A stretch of 10,858 nucleotides of DNA from Gammaproteobacteria bacterium (GCA_029880105.1 JAOUPA010000057.1:1-10858); one strand, 5' to 3'; positions 1-6,766 are shown, counted from the stretch's first letter. Notes: a model not told the origin generated them from the letters alone. Numbers and translations are program-made.

Positions 1-16
1 GAGGCACAGAGAAAAT
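1..16. repeat. Left inverted-repeat arm of the GxxExxY module
   Basis: The first 16 bases read GAGGCACAGAGAAAAT. They match the reverse complement of 413-429 (GAGGCGCAGAGGAAAAT) with one substitution and one extra base. The two copies lie just outside the two ends of the GxxExxY gene and face each other. The left copy is cut by the window edge, so further repeat units may lie outside. Confidence 0.75.
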
Positions 17-25
17 CTTTTTTTG

Positions 26-409
26 TTAACCGACATAATTTAAAACTTTTCTTCTGATACCCTGCTTCAGCACTGGGACATTAAAATTAATTAACAAACC
101 GACAGAGCAGTTAATTAACTTCATATACGTTAATAACTGCGCATCATGAATTGGCATTAGCTTATCCACTGTTTTCAATTCTACAATTACTTTATTTTCA
201 ACCATTAAATCCAGTCTATACCCTGCATCCAGGCTTACCTCTTTATAAATAACTGGCAGACTAACCTGGCGACGAACTTCTATCCCCTGTAAATTTAATT
301 CGTAGCACAAACATTCTTCATAGGCTGACTCTAGCAATCCTGGACCCAATACCTTATGCACATCTATAGCTGAGCCAATAATAATTTCAGTTACATCATT
401 AACATCCAT
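26..409 (-). CDS. GxxExxY protein (PD-(D/E)XK nuclease-like)
   Basis: A 127-residue protein of the GxxExxY family, predicted to have a PD-(D/E)XK nuclease fold. The signature G24-L-L-E27-S-A-Y30 follows an AIDVHKVLGPG segment that is typical of the family. The likely catalytic core is D67 in YRLDLM, followed by E77-L-K79 in IVELKT. The length is normal and the gene looks intact. It starts at ATG 409; the AGAGG ribosome-binding site lies inside the tandem repeat at 418-441, so the repeat supplies its translation signal. It follows the MoxR gene on the same strand, with only the repeat between them. A sampled 60-base line is about 37% G+C, clearly lower than the MoxR gene, which fits separate acquisition. 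The cellular role and substrate of the family are not established. Confidence 0.9.
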   Translation of the reverse strand: MDVNDVTEIIIGSAIDVHKVLGPGLLESAYEECLCYELNLQGIEVRRQVSLPVIYKEVSLDAGYRLDLMVENKVIVELKTVDKLMPIHDAQLLTYMKLINCSVGLLINFNVPVLKQGIRRKVLNYVG

Positions 410-412
410 ATT

Positions 413-429
413 ATTTTCCTCTGCGCCTC
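413..429. repeat. Right inverted-repeat arm of the GxxExxY module
   Basis: This is the partner of 1-16. Its reverse complement is GAGGCGCAGAGGAAAAT, and it overlaps the 8-bp tandem repeat. It carries the AGAGG ribosome-binding site of the GxxExxY gene. Confidence 0.75.
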
Positions 430-441
430 CGCGCCTCTGCG
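418..441 (-). repeat. Three 8-bp tandem repeats upstream of GxxExxY gene
   Basis: On the minus strand this reads CGCAGAGG, CGCGGAGG, CGCAGAGG: three adjacent octamers with one mismatch in the middle unit. It fills most of the space between the stop of the MoxR gene (454) and the GxxExxY start. The left flank (1-16) carries a related GAGGCACAGAG unit in opposite orientation. Confidence 0.85.
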
Positions 442-453
442 GTGAAAAGATTT

Positions 454-1494
454 TTAATACAACATAATGTCTGCGATCTTATCCGCCCACGCCGTAAATT
501 CCGGCACCGCAAAAATATCCTGCCCCACTGCCCTGTGCATATCCGAGACCATCATCACACCCATCTCGCGTTGTGGAAAACGACTGGCGTAATTGAGAAT
601 ATTGCCGTGCACGGTCATGGCATCATCGGTTTCCTTGGCACGAATCGCACGGCCAACCAGAGCAGTTGCAACGGCGTACTGCAGATCAATTTCTTTGGGC
701 GTTGGCACCTCTTCACCTTTTACAATTGCATCAAGGTCTGGCATCTGATCGAGGCTATCAACAAAGGCCTTGACCTCAATACCGGCCGCTTTGCCGACAC
801 AAGCCTGAAGTGCACCCAACAGTAAATTATTCGATTCATCAAATTTCTGCAGTGCACGGTGGGCAAATTCCCAGGAACGCGGTGATGGGAAGGCAACCGG
901 ATTTTGTGCGGGATCGAACTCGAATAACAGGTCCTGGCGGAAACGCAGGAAGGCGATGATGCGTTCATCGATACCATTGGCATAGGCCCAGGCGACCCAG
1001 TCATCGAGATTGATTTCCACCTCATAGTGCGAGAAGCGGTTCGCCAGTGGTGCTGGCATGCTGTAGGTGACACCACGGTCACCCTGTCGGTTACCGGCGG
1101 CGATGATGGCCCAGCCTTCTGGCACTTCGTACTCGCCCAGCTTGCGATCCAGAATCAGCTGGTAGGCAGCCGCCGAGACACTCGGTGGCGCCGAGGTAAT
1201 TTCATCGAGAAACAGGATACCGCGTTCACCATGTCGCTTTAAATTGGGTAGCATCGAGGGCACAGCCCACTCAACGAACTCTTCGACACGAAATGGAATT
1301 CCTCGCAGGTCGCTGGGCTCCATCTGCGACAGGCGGATATCGATCAGTGGTACCTCGTGACGAGCGGCAATCTGTGCCACCATCTGTGATTTACCAACAC
1401 CGGGTGGCCCCCAGAGCATCACCGGGGTATGGTGACCGCTGTCTGCACTGGAGAATTCTTTTTCGATGACTGTTAATAGGTGGGCTGGACGCAT
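454..1494 (-). CDS. MoxR-family AAA+ ATPase
   Basis: A 346-residue AAA+ ATPase of the MoxR/AAA_5 type. Visible motifs are Walker A GPPGVGKS at 29-36, Walker B ILFLDE at 93-98, sensor-1 Asn in AAGN at 132-135, and the LANRF segment with its Arg at about 150-154. The C-terminal part is an all-helical lid. MoxR ATPases use ATP to remodel or activate partner complexes, usually with a von Willebrand A-domain protein or metallopeptidase-like partner encoded next door. No such partner is visible here. The upstream neighbour is a Sel1-repeat protein 32 bases away on the same strand, so the two probably form an operon. The downstream neighbour is the repeat-bounded GxxExxY gene. Start ATG 1494 has only a weak Shine-Dalgarno. 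The protein looks complete and cytoplasmic. Its client is unknown. Confidence 0.9.
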   Translation of the reverse strand: MRPAHLLTVIEKEFSSADSGHHTPVMLWGPPGVGKSQMVAQIAARHEVPLIDIRLSQMEPSDLRGIPFRVEEFVEWAVPSMLPNLKRHGERGILFLDEITSAPPSVSAAAYQLILDRKLGEYEVPEGWAIIAAGNRQGDRGVTYSMPAPLANRFSHYEVEINLDDWVAWAYANGIDERIIAFLRFRQDLLFEFDPAQNPVAFPSPRSWEFAHRALQKFDESNNLLLGALQACVGKAAGIEVKAFVDSLDQMPDLDAIVKGEEVPTPKEIDLQYAVATALVGRAIRAKETDDAMTVHGNILNYASRFPQREMGVMMVSDMHRAVGQDIFAVPEFTAWADKIADIMLY

Positions 1495-1526
1495 AACTAC
1501 TACTTGTGGAAATTTATAGGGAAGAA

Positions 1527-1982
1527 CTACTGCTGGTCAAAACCTGCAAGCTTATAGAGACGTTTCGCCTCGGCAGGGTCTTTTTCAACCCCCTTGCCTT
1601 CTTCGTACATCATGGCCAGCGTCGTCAGTGAGCCAACCAGACCCTGCTCAGCCGCCTTCTCGAACCATTTGACGGCCTCGGGGCCATTTTGCTCGGTGCA
1701 CTCACCCTCCATGTACATAAAGCCCAGGCCATGCTGGGCAACTGCATGTCCCTGCTCAGCCGCGGCCTTCATATACTGGAAGGCCTTTTTCTCGTTGACC
1801 ACTGTGCCCAGGCCGTTTTGCAGCATAATCGCACAGCGGTGCTGGGCCTCAGCATCGCCGGCCTCGGCCACAGGCCCAAGAAAACTCATCGCCTGGGCAA
1901 AATTCTTGGCCTCAAATGCCGCTATACCGCTGGAAAAGGCCGCATCGGCATCGGTCATTGCATTATCTGTATCACTGGACAT
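1527..1982 (-). CDS. Sel1-like/TPR repeat protein
   Basis: A 151-residue soluble protein made of Sel1-like repeats, helical pairs that act as protein-protein scaffolds. After an Asp/Ala-rich N-terminus, repeat-like segments are seen around AEAGDAEAQHRCAIM, AAEQGHAVAQHGLGFMY and AAEQGLVGSLTTLAMMYEEG, ending in DPAEAKRLYKLAG. The reading frame is open back to a GTG at 2027, but ATG 1982 is preferred: AGAGG sits eight bases upstream and the 15 extra residues do not look like repeat sequence. No signal peptide is visible. It is followed at 32 bases by the MoxR ATPase gene, so it may be an adaptor for that ATPase. This is inferred from gene order only. Confidence 0.85.
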   Translation of the reverse strand: MSSDTDNAMTDADAAFSSGIAAFEAKNFAQAMSFLGPVAEAGDAEAQHRCAIMLQNGLGTVVNEKKAFQYMKAAAEQGHAVAQHGLGFMYMEGECTEQNGPEAVKWFEKAAEQGLVGSLTTLAMMYEEGKGVEKDPAEAKRLYKLAGFDQQ

Positions 1983-2123
1983 TATTTTCCTCTGTATAAT
2001 TCTTTCGAAATACTCAATATGGGGCACATGCTACCGAATACAAGGGTTAATTGAGAATACCTCTCATTGGTAGTATTTCTTATATGCCATTCCAGCCCTC
2101 CCCAAAGGGATATAAACAGAACT

Positions 2124-2152
2124 TTCACCCTGAGGTGGGAATACGTTATAAT
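2124..2152 (+). promoter_or_regulatory. Sigma-70 promoter for the 65-residue protein
   Basis: TTCACC at 2124-2129, a 17-base spacer, and a perfect TATAAT at 2147-2152. Transcription would start near 2159, giving a leader of about 90 bases before ATG 2253. The leader contains a 5-bp hairpin (TGGTG/CACCA, 2166-2180). Confidence 0.65.
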
Positions 2153-2252
2153 CTGCGCCCATTATTGGTGTTAGTCACCAGACGCGAATTCCAATTGTAA
2201 GCAAATCATCGTTTAACCACGGTGGATACAGAAATTAACAGAGGATTTATTC

Positions 2253-2450
2253 ATGAACCAAGAATACTACAATGCTGTAACCAAAATGGAAGAAGCTGGT
2301 GTTGATCCAGATTACATCTGCGGATGGGAAGGCGGTTACGTTTTGAACCCACCACGCGAAGAACAGCGTGTAACTGACGCTTATGAAGCCGGTTACGAAG
2401 ACGGCAAAGAAAGAAATGCTGACAATTTCAGTGCCTGGGCTAAAAAATAA
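2253..2450 (+). CDS. Small conserved-looking protein of unknown function (65 aa)
   Basis: A 65-residue acidic, aromatic-rich protein that I do not recognise. It has a single Cys (C23) and no signal peptide or membrane segment. Two related pentapeptides occur 19 residues apart: W25-E-G-G-Y29 and Y44-E-A-G-Y48. The second continues as EDGKE, which may indicate a duplicated short helix-turn unit. The expression signals are unusually good: perfect TATAAT at 2147-2152, GAGGA at 2241-2245 seven bases before the ATG, and a strong terminator 28 bases after the stop. It is therefore a single-gene transcript, probably well expressed. The order of its Gly/Trp motifs does not match ribosome modulation factor. 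Function unknown; a real gene is very likely given the signals. Confidence 0.85.
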   Translation: MNQEYYNAVTKMEEAGVDPDYICGWEGGYVLNPPREEQRVTDAYEAGYEDGKERNADNFSAWAKK

Positions 2451-2472
2451 GCCTGATTACTGAAATCAGTAC

Positions 2473-2506
2473 AAAAAAGCCGGTGTTTTGAAACACCGGC
2501 TTTTTT
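2473..2506. terminator. Strong bidirectional intrinsic terminator
   Basis: A perfect 10-bp stem, GCCGGTGTTT (2479-2488) with AAACACCGGC (2491-2500), a two-base loop, and six A before and six T after. It ends the 65-residue gene on the plus strand and would also serve the secreted-protein operon arriving from the other side (stop at 2528). Confidence 0.95.
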
Positions 2507-2527
2507 ATTTCCATACCGTATCAGTTC

Positions 2528-2875
2528 CTACTGCATCAATTTCGGGAAGTCACCACTGAAATTAGCATCAAACACACTACCCGTTAGCGACATCAAAATA
2601 TAAAGTGTCCTTCCCTCCGCCTCGTTCTGCAGGCTGATAATGTAATAATCATCAGTTTTCTTATGTACACGCTTCGCGCCTTCAGGCAACTGCGCCCAGC
2701 TTTTAGCCAGCTTGTCAAAACCTAACCCAACATCGTCCAGAGTAAACTGCTCAACAACATAGCTTGCTTCCTCTATAGCCTGCTGTTCATTAACAGGCCC
2801 ATGGCCACCGGGATGCGCATTTGCATTTTGTACAAATGTCACGAACAACAAAAATATTAAGACTATATTTTTCAT
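2528..2875 (-). CDS. Small secreted protein linked to HupE-like gene
   Basis: A 115-residue periplasmic protein. MKNIVLIFLLFVTFVQNANA is a clear Sec signal peptide with cleavage after A20. The mature chain then starts H21-P-G-G-H25-G, a His-rich N-terminus suited to metal binding. The rest (about 30-115) has helix-strand character with YYIISLQN and GRTLYILMSL strands, reminiscent of a PepSY-like fold. From memory it resembles the uncharacterised DUF6488 group; this is unverified. The frame is open to 2962, but ATG 2875 is chosen because the signal peptide starts there and a GGGGG ribosome-binding site (2881-2885) precedes it. That site touches the stop codon of the HupE-like gene 10 bases upstream, so the two are probably cotranscribed. 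It ends at the shared terminator. Confidence 0.8.
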   Translation of the reverse strand: MKNIVLIFLLFVTFVQNANAHPGGHGPVNEQQAIEEASYVVEQFTLDDVGLGFDKLAKSWAQLPEGAKRVHKKTDDYYIISLQNEAEGRTLYILMSLTGSVFDANFSGDFPKLMQ

Positions 2876-2885
2876 TATTTCCCCC

Positions 2886-3758
2886 TTAATGCATATGTGG
2901 CTCACCATGCCCATGTCGATGCACCTCTGGCTTTTTCTCTGGTAAAGCCGGTGGCTCAACAACAGCTTCCACTGGGGCAGGTTTCGTTAAATTAAGCGGT
3001 TCACTATAACCCTTAGGTACAGTGTATTGCTTTATATCCTCATGCACATGCGAATGGTCGTCTTTATTCAAAGGAAAATCATCAGGATAAACCGTATGCT
3101 GGTAGCCGTGCATCTGCATTGAAAATAAAAATAAACCAATAGCAATCAACAACACATTGGAAGCACGACTAAAATGACTGAACGATTCACTCTTGCGCCA
3201 GCCTGATAGCAAAATCAGCATCGCAGAAAGCGCAACGATCTGACCGACTTCAACACCAACATTAAATGCGAGAATCTTTAATACAAGTCCCTCTTCGCCC
3301 AGTGGTAGCTGCTGTAGCCGGGTAGAAAGACCAAAACCGTGGATTAATCCAAAGCCAAATACCATCCAGATCAGGCTTGGTGGATTATATTTAAAATAAC
3401 GCCTGAAACCGTCGAGGTTCTCAAACCCCTTGTAACAAACAGTTAAGGCAATTACAGCATCAATTAAATAATAATTTGCCTGAATTTCGTACAGCGTAGC
3501 AAAAACCAGTGTAATGGAATGGCCGATAGTAAACGCGGTAATGAACTTAACAATATCAACAAATCGGGTTAGAAAGAAAATAACCCCAAAGATAAATAAC
3601 AGATGGTCATAGCCCGTGAGCATGTGCGAAGCACCCAGCTCAACGAATTGCATAAAGCCGGCGTTGAGAATGCTTTGCTTGTCAGCTTCAGACATGCCAT
3701 GCGCGATAGCATTAGAGGCAATCAATAGCCCTATTAACAAAATCAGATATTTTTTCAA
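2886..3758 (-). CDS. HupE/UreJ-family membrane protein with His-rich tail
   Basis: A 290-residue inner-membrane protein of the HupE/UreJ_2 type, a family often proposed to handle nickel or other metals. A signal peptide (1-19) would leave H20 as the first mature residue. About six hydrophobic helices follow, near 53-64, 69-89, 98-110, 128-143, 160-186 and 201-217. Conserved-looking polar motifs are GYDHLLF (49-55), IGHS (79-81 region), GLIHGFG (137-143) and FNVGVEVGQ (165-173). A Pro/Glu-rich linker leads to the His-rich end HRHGHGEPHMH (280-290), plus HSHVH at 235-239. The start is TTG 3758: no in-frame ATG gives the signal peptide, and AAGGA lies about nine bases upstream. A possible -10 (TATAAA) is at 3778-3783, without a clear -35. 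The metal is unknown; no hydrogenase or urease genes are present. Confidence 0.85.
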   Translation of the reverse strand: MKKYLILLIGLLIASNAIAHGMSEADKQSILNAGFMQFVELGASHMLTGYDHLLFIFGVIFFLTRFVDIVKFITAFTIGHSITLVFATLYEIQANYYLIDAVIALTVCYKGFENLDGFRRYFKYNPPSLIWMVFGFGLIHGFGLSTRLQQLPLGEEGLVLKILAFNVGVEVGQIVALSAMLILLSGWRKSESFSHFSRASNVLLIAIGLFLFSMQMHGYQHTVYPDDFPLNKDDHSHVHEDIKQYTVPKGYSEPLNLTKPAPVEAVVEPPALPEKKPEVHRHGHGEPHMH

Positions 3759-3817
3759 CTTTGTATTCCTTGAGTTTTTATAATCCTGTATAGACTTCAG
3801 TAGTTAGATAAGATTCC

Positions 3818-4375
3818 TTAAATCAGATCTCGGGCTACTCTTTTAAAGGTCTTCAATGCATCGGGTATCTCGATACTCATGATCTGCTCGGTCACCCACT
3901 TTTTGTCCTTCTCACCGATGACTTCGGTGACATGCTCACCACAACGCCTCTTCATCTGGAAACCCGGCTCGTTGCCGTCGTAGGCAAAACCGGCGTATTC
4001 GGCCATACGTTCATTTAGCACCTGGATAAACTGGCCTTTGTAGTCCACCGATTTGTCCTCATTCACATCCATGCGGTTATCGTGCATGGTTTTGGCCAGG
4101 TTCAACGCCAGCGCGGTGATCAAGTCGCGGCGGGCATCTTCTGTGTACTCCTTCTCAGAGATCATACGGTCGACCACGTGCACGAAAAAACCCAGCAGCT
4201 CGGCGATTACATCCAGTCGCTGGTTATAGGTGTCGGTCTGGAAGCCTTCATTCTCCAGATGCAGCACATTGGCACCGGCGATACGCCACAGGTTGAAGCC
4301 CAGCGCACTACCCACCTCTTCAGCGCTACGCTCACGGCTTTTGTCATTCCACTTACTTTTTACTCTGATTTTCAC
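3818..4375 (-). CDS. Uncharacterised helical protein (185 aa)
   Basis: A 185-residue soluble, charged and mostly helical protein that I cannot place in a family. The N-terminus is strongly basic (MKIRVKSKWNDKSRERS). Next comes a helical core with GFNLWRIAGANVL (about 26-38) and LLGFFVHVVDRM (60-71), then a polar middle with H98 and Asp/Glu-rich stretches. The C-terminus has C145 and H148. No signal peptide or membrane helix is seen. The start is a GTG at 4375, preceded by GGTGAGAG; the next in-frame Met is deep in the protein. It is divergent from the Sfum_1244-like gene, sharing a 114-base control region with a 17-bp palindrome. Confidence 0.8.
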   Translation of the reverse strand: MKIRVKSKWNDKSRERSAEEVGSALGFNLWRIAGANVLHLENEGFQTDTYNQRLDVIAELLGFFVHVVDRMISEKEYTEDARRDLITALALNLAKTMHDNRMDVNEDKSVDYKGQFIQVLNERMAEYAGFAYDGNEPGFQMKRRCGEHVTEVIGEKDKKWVTEQIMSIEIPDALKTFKRVARDLI

Positions 4376-4403
4376 AAAACACTCTCACCAATCTGTATTA
4401 AAG

Positions 4404-4420
4404 ACCCGAAATTTACGGGT
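4404..4420. promoter_or_regulatory. Palindromic operator candidate between divergent genes
   Basis: ACCCGAAATTTACGGGT is a 17-bp palindrome with one mismatched pair. It lies 28 bases upstream of the GTG of the minus gene and 69 bases upstream of the plus gene. A second perfect palindrome, AGTATACT (4440-4447), gives a -10-like TATACT on both strands. No good -35 was found for either. Confidence 0.45.
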
Positions 4421-4489
4421 GTAAGCATCAACAGCGAATAGTATACTGTTTTGGTCGGGAATTAACCTACCTATTACAGGTTTCACACA

Positions 4490-5530
4490 ATGCAGCACGA
4501 ATACAGCCAGCTACAGCAAAGCATCCAGCACAACTGCCACATTTCGGATGCGCGGTACGCCGGTAATTATACGCTGTGCATCTACCTGCTGAAAATGCGT
4601 GAATATTATCGCTGGGAAAAAACCTTCGCCTACCGGCAGGCGCTCTCTACCGACGATATCGGCCAGTGGCTGACCGAGCGTGAAAACCTGTGGGATAAGA
4701 TCGAAGGCGAGAATTATGCCCGTCTTGAGCTGGACAGTGAGCTATACGACCCGTTTGACTCAGCCGCGATCAACCAGAAGCTGCTGGCACAGGGTCTGGT
4801 CTATAGCGGCGGTATCGGCCAGAAGGGTAAACCGCATTTTTTCCTGGCCGAACTGGAACGACGTGAACAGCATCATGACTACCAGATCCTCATTTCCGGC
4901 AGGGAATACGCGCGTGACCTGACCTCGCCACCGGCGATGTCGCAGGGCAACACCATTTTTATCCGCCGTGAGTCGTTCAAGCGCATGATCTGGGAAAAGA
5001 TCGAGGCCTGGCGCTGGAACCAGCCGGAAAACGCCATGGCACTGGCAATGCGCTGCTACGACTTCGACAACGAGCTGGAGGCTTCGCTGGAGGCGATGAC
5101 CAACAACGAGCTGGAATCAGCCGTGCTGCACGAGATTGGCGAGATTCGTGCCGGCCAGCAACTACCCGGCTGGGGCGATATGATGCAGGACATTATTTTC
5201 ACCCAGGCCGAGATTATGGCGCGGGCACTGCGCGACCACCTGGCCGATGCCATCTCCACCCTGCCGGCGCTGATCGAACAGAACAACCGCGCCTCGATTC
5301 ATTTTTATTTCGCCAACCTGACACCCATGCGCCTGCATATCTTTCCATCCCTGCAGACAGCATACCAGGACTGGAAAACCAGCAACGATATCGAACCATT
5401 ACAACAGGCGGTAAAAAATAGCGCCCTGCACTGGCAAAACATTGCAACTCAAATGCTCAGCCTGCACAATCAGCACAAAGAAAAATGCAGTACGCATATT
5501 GAATCACTGATCAACGCCAGCTACCTGTAA
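4490..5530 (+). CDS. Sfum_1244-like conserved protein (346 aa)
   Basis: A 346-residue cytoplasmic protein that resembles, from memory, the uncharacterised family labelled Sfum_1244 (named after the sulfate reducer Syntrophobacter fumaroxidans). Its conserved-looking N-terminus has C16-H-I-S-D20, C30 and the run YLLKMREYYRWEK at about 32-44. Cys16, Asp20, Cys30 and nearby His could form a metal or redox site, but this is speculation. A helical C-terminal half contains C189 and LHEIGEIRAG (about 215-224). No signal peptide or membrane segment is present. ATG 4490 has AGG nine bases upstream. The 2OG oxygenase gene starts 23 bases after its stop, so the two are probably one transcript. Function unknown; the family assignment needs a profile search. 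Confidence 0.8.
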   Translation: MQHEYSQLQQSIQHNCHISDARYAGNYTLCIYLLKMREYYRWEKTFAYRQALSTDDIGQWLTERENLWDKIEGENYARLELDSELYDPFDSAAINQKLLAQGLVYSGGIGQKGKPHFFLAELERREQHHDYQILISGREYARDLTSPPAMSQGNTIFIRRESFKRMIWEKIEAWRWNQPENAMALAMRCYDFDNELEASLEAMTNNELESAVLHEIGEIRAGQQLPGWGDMMQDIIFTQAEIMARALRDHLADAISTLPALIEQNNRASIHFYFANLTPMRLHIFPSLQTAYQDWKTSNDIEPLQQAVKNSALHWQNIATQMLSLHNQHKEKCSTHIESLINASYL

Positions 5531-5538
5531 GCCAGGTA
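5522..5538 (+). other. Hairpin holding the stop codon at a gene junction
   Basis: TACCTG (5522-5527) pairs with CAGGTA (5533-5538). The five-base loop contains the TAA stop of the Sfum_1244-like gene. It lies just upstream of a start (5554) that lacks a good ribosome-binding site. The stem is short, so a role is uncertain. Confidence 0.35.
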
Positions 5539-5553
5539 CCTTTAATAGTTATT

Positions 5554-6159
5554 ATGGAAACTGAAACCGGAAAGATACCGCTGAAGACTATCCACGAAGT
5601 CAAAGCCAACACATTTATATTCGAGAAGAAAGACGCCCTGCCGAAAGACGTGTGTGCAGAAATGATTCGCCGTTTCGAGGTCAGTGAAGACGAACAATAC
5701 GAAGGCCGCGTCGGCCAGACCGTTTCGAAGGATCGCAGTATCAAGCACACCACCGACCTTGTCACCAGCGGCAAGGAAAACTGGAAAGACCTCGACCGCG
5801 AGTTGTTTCGCTCGCTAAGTATAGCGATACAGGAATTTCGTGAGACCTACCCTTTCTTCAAGGGCCCGTTCAAGGACATGGGCTACAATCTGCAACGCTA
5901 TAAGGAAGGCGAGTTTTATCACTGGCACATCGATAGCGGCAGCCACGAATTCAGTAACCGGCAACTGGTCGCGCTCTGGTACCTCAACGATGTCGAGGGC
6001 CCCGGCGGAGAAACCGAGTTTTCCTTGCAGCAAATCAAGATCACACCCGAGGCCGGCAAGCTGGTGCTGTTCCCACCGTTCTGGACGCATGAACATAGAG
6101 CTGTGACAGTTGAGAAAGGCGTAAAATATATTGCAACGACGTGGGTCGTTTTCGCTTAA
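5554..6159 (+). CDS. 2OG-Fe(II) oxygenase (prolyl-hydroxylase-like)
   Basis: A 201-residue 2-oxoglutarate- and iron-dependent oxygenase with the double-stranded beta-helix fold. The iron triad is visible as H125-I-D127 in FYHWHIDSG and the distal H181 in THEHRAV. K191 in KGVKYIATTW sits where the 2-oxoglutarate-binding basic residue is expected. GGETEF (151-156) and LVLFPPFWTH (170-179) are standard family landmarks. The enzyme would couple decarboxylation of 2-oxoglutarate to hydroxylation of an unknown substrate, possibly a protein side chain. It follows the Sfum_1244-like gene by 23 bases. The start ATG 5554 has no evident Shine-Dalgarno (AATAGTTATT precedes it), suggesting translational coupling or weak expression. 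It is not closely similar to the second oxygenase in the window (8355-9029). Confidence 0.9.
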   Translation: METETGKIPLKTIHEVKANTFIFEKKDALPKDVCAEMIRRFEVSEDEQYEGRVGQTVSKDRSIKHTTDLVTSGKENWKDLDRELFRSLSIAIQEFRETYPFFKGPFKDMGYNLQRYKEGEFYHWHIDSGSHEFSNRQLVALWYLNDVEGPGGETEFSLQQIKITPEAGKLVLFPPFWTHEHRAVTVEKGVKYIATTWVVFA

Positions 6160-6322
6160 TACTTTTCGAAAGCCATCAGGTGACACCATACTTTGTCAAA
6201 ACGATATTTTAAAGTACTCATTTATTCGCATATAAACTCCGCATTTAAAACATCGCTTTTTCGCGTCTTGCACACACCTGACAACTTTCTTAATTCATCA
6301 ATCAACGAACTAGGCTAAGTTG

Positions 6323-6766
6323 ATGAACATAACAATTAAACGACCAAAAACCGAAAAGGAATTCGAAGATTATTATGATCTACGCTGGCGTATTTTGCGC
6401 GAACCGTGGAATCAGCCAAGGGGCTCTGAAAAAGATGAGTTCGAAGACAATAGTTTCCACATCATGGCATGTGACAAAAATAACAATGTTGTAGGTATCG
6501 GTCGCCTGCACTTCAATAATAAGAAAGAAGCACAGATTCGTTACATGGCGGTTGCACCTGAATATACTAACCTGGGCATAGGCGCATTAATACTTGAGAC
6601 ACTGGAAGAACAAGCCCAGCAGCAAGGATGTAAAAATATTGTGCTGGACGCACGAGAAAAGGCTGTTGGTTTTTATATAAAGAATAACTATAAATTGCTA
6701 AATAAGAGCCATCTATTGTTTAACTCTATTCAGCACTTTCGTTTGAAAAAGCGTATTACTATTTAA
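6323..6766 (+). CDS. GNAT-family N-acetyltransferase
   Basis: A 147-residue GNAT acetyltransferase. The acetyl-CoA-binding motif A is seen as RYMAVAPEYTNLGIGALIL (about 73-91), with NLGIGA standing for the Q/RxxGxG/A loop. Motif B follows as KNIVLDAREKAVGFYIKNNY. The N-terminal DLRWRILREPWNQPRGSE segment recalls small GNATs of the ElaA/YjbC sort, so the substrate is unclear. ATG 6323 is chosen over the adjacent TTG 6320; AGG lies eight bases upstream. The gene is AT-richer than its left neighbours (about 40% G+C in a sampled line). Its last 54 bases overlap the convergent secreted-protein gene. Confidence 0.85.
   Translation: MNITIKRPKTEKEFEDYYDLRWRILREPWNQPRGSEKDEFEDNSFHIMACDKNNNVVGIGRLHFNNKKEAQIRYMAVAPEYTNLGIGALILETLEEQAQQQGCKNIVLDAREKAVGFYIKNNYKLLNKSHLLFNSIQHFRLKKRITI

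Noticed and set aside
418..441. Start of a CRISPR array
   Set aside because: Units are eight bases and directly adjacent without spacers.
442..825. A plus-strand frame antisense to the MoxR gene
   Set aside because: The opposite strand has complete AAA+ motifs; the plus frame shows no motif or start signal.
1983..2027. GTG 2027 as start of the Sel1-repeat protein
   Set aside because: ATG 1982 has a clear AGAGG site, while the 15 extra residues lack family character.
2253..2450. Ribosome modulation factor as the identity of the 65-residue protein
   Set aside because: The GY/GW motifs are superficially similar, but their order and spacing differ and the basic N-terminus of that factor is absent.
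6176..6290. Inverted TCAGGTG/CACCTGA pair before the acetyltransferase gene
   Set aside because: Seven bases at about 100 bases distance is expected by chance, and no promoter element is tied to it.
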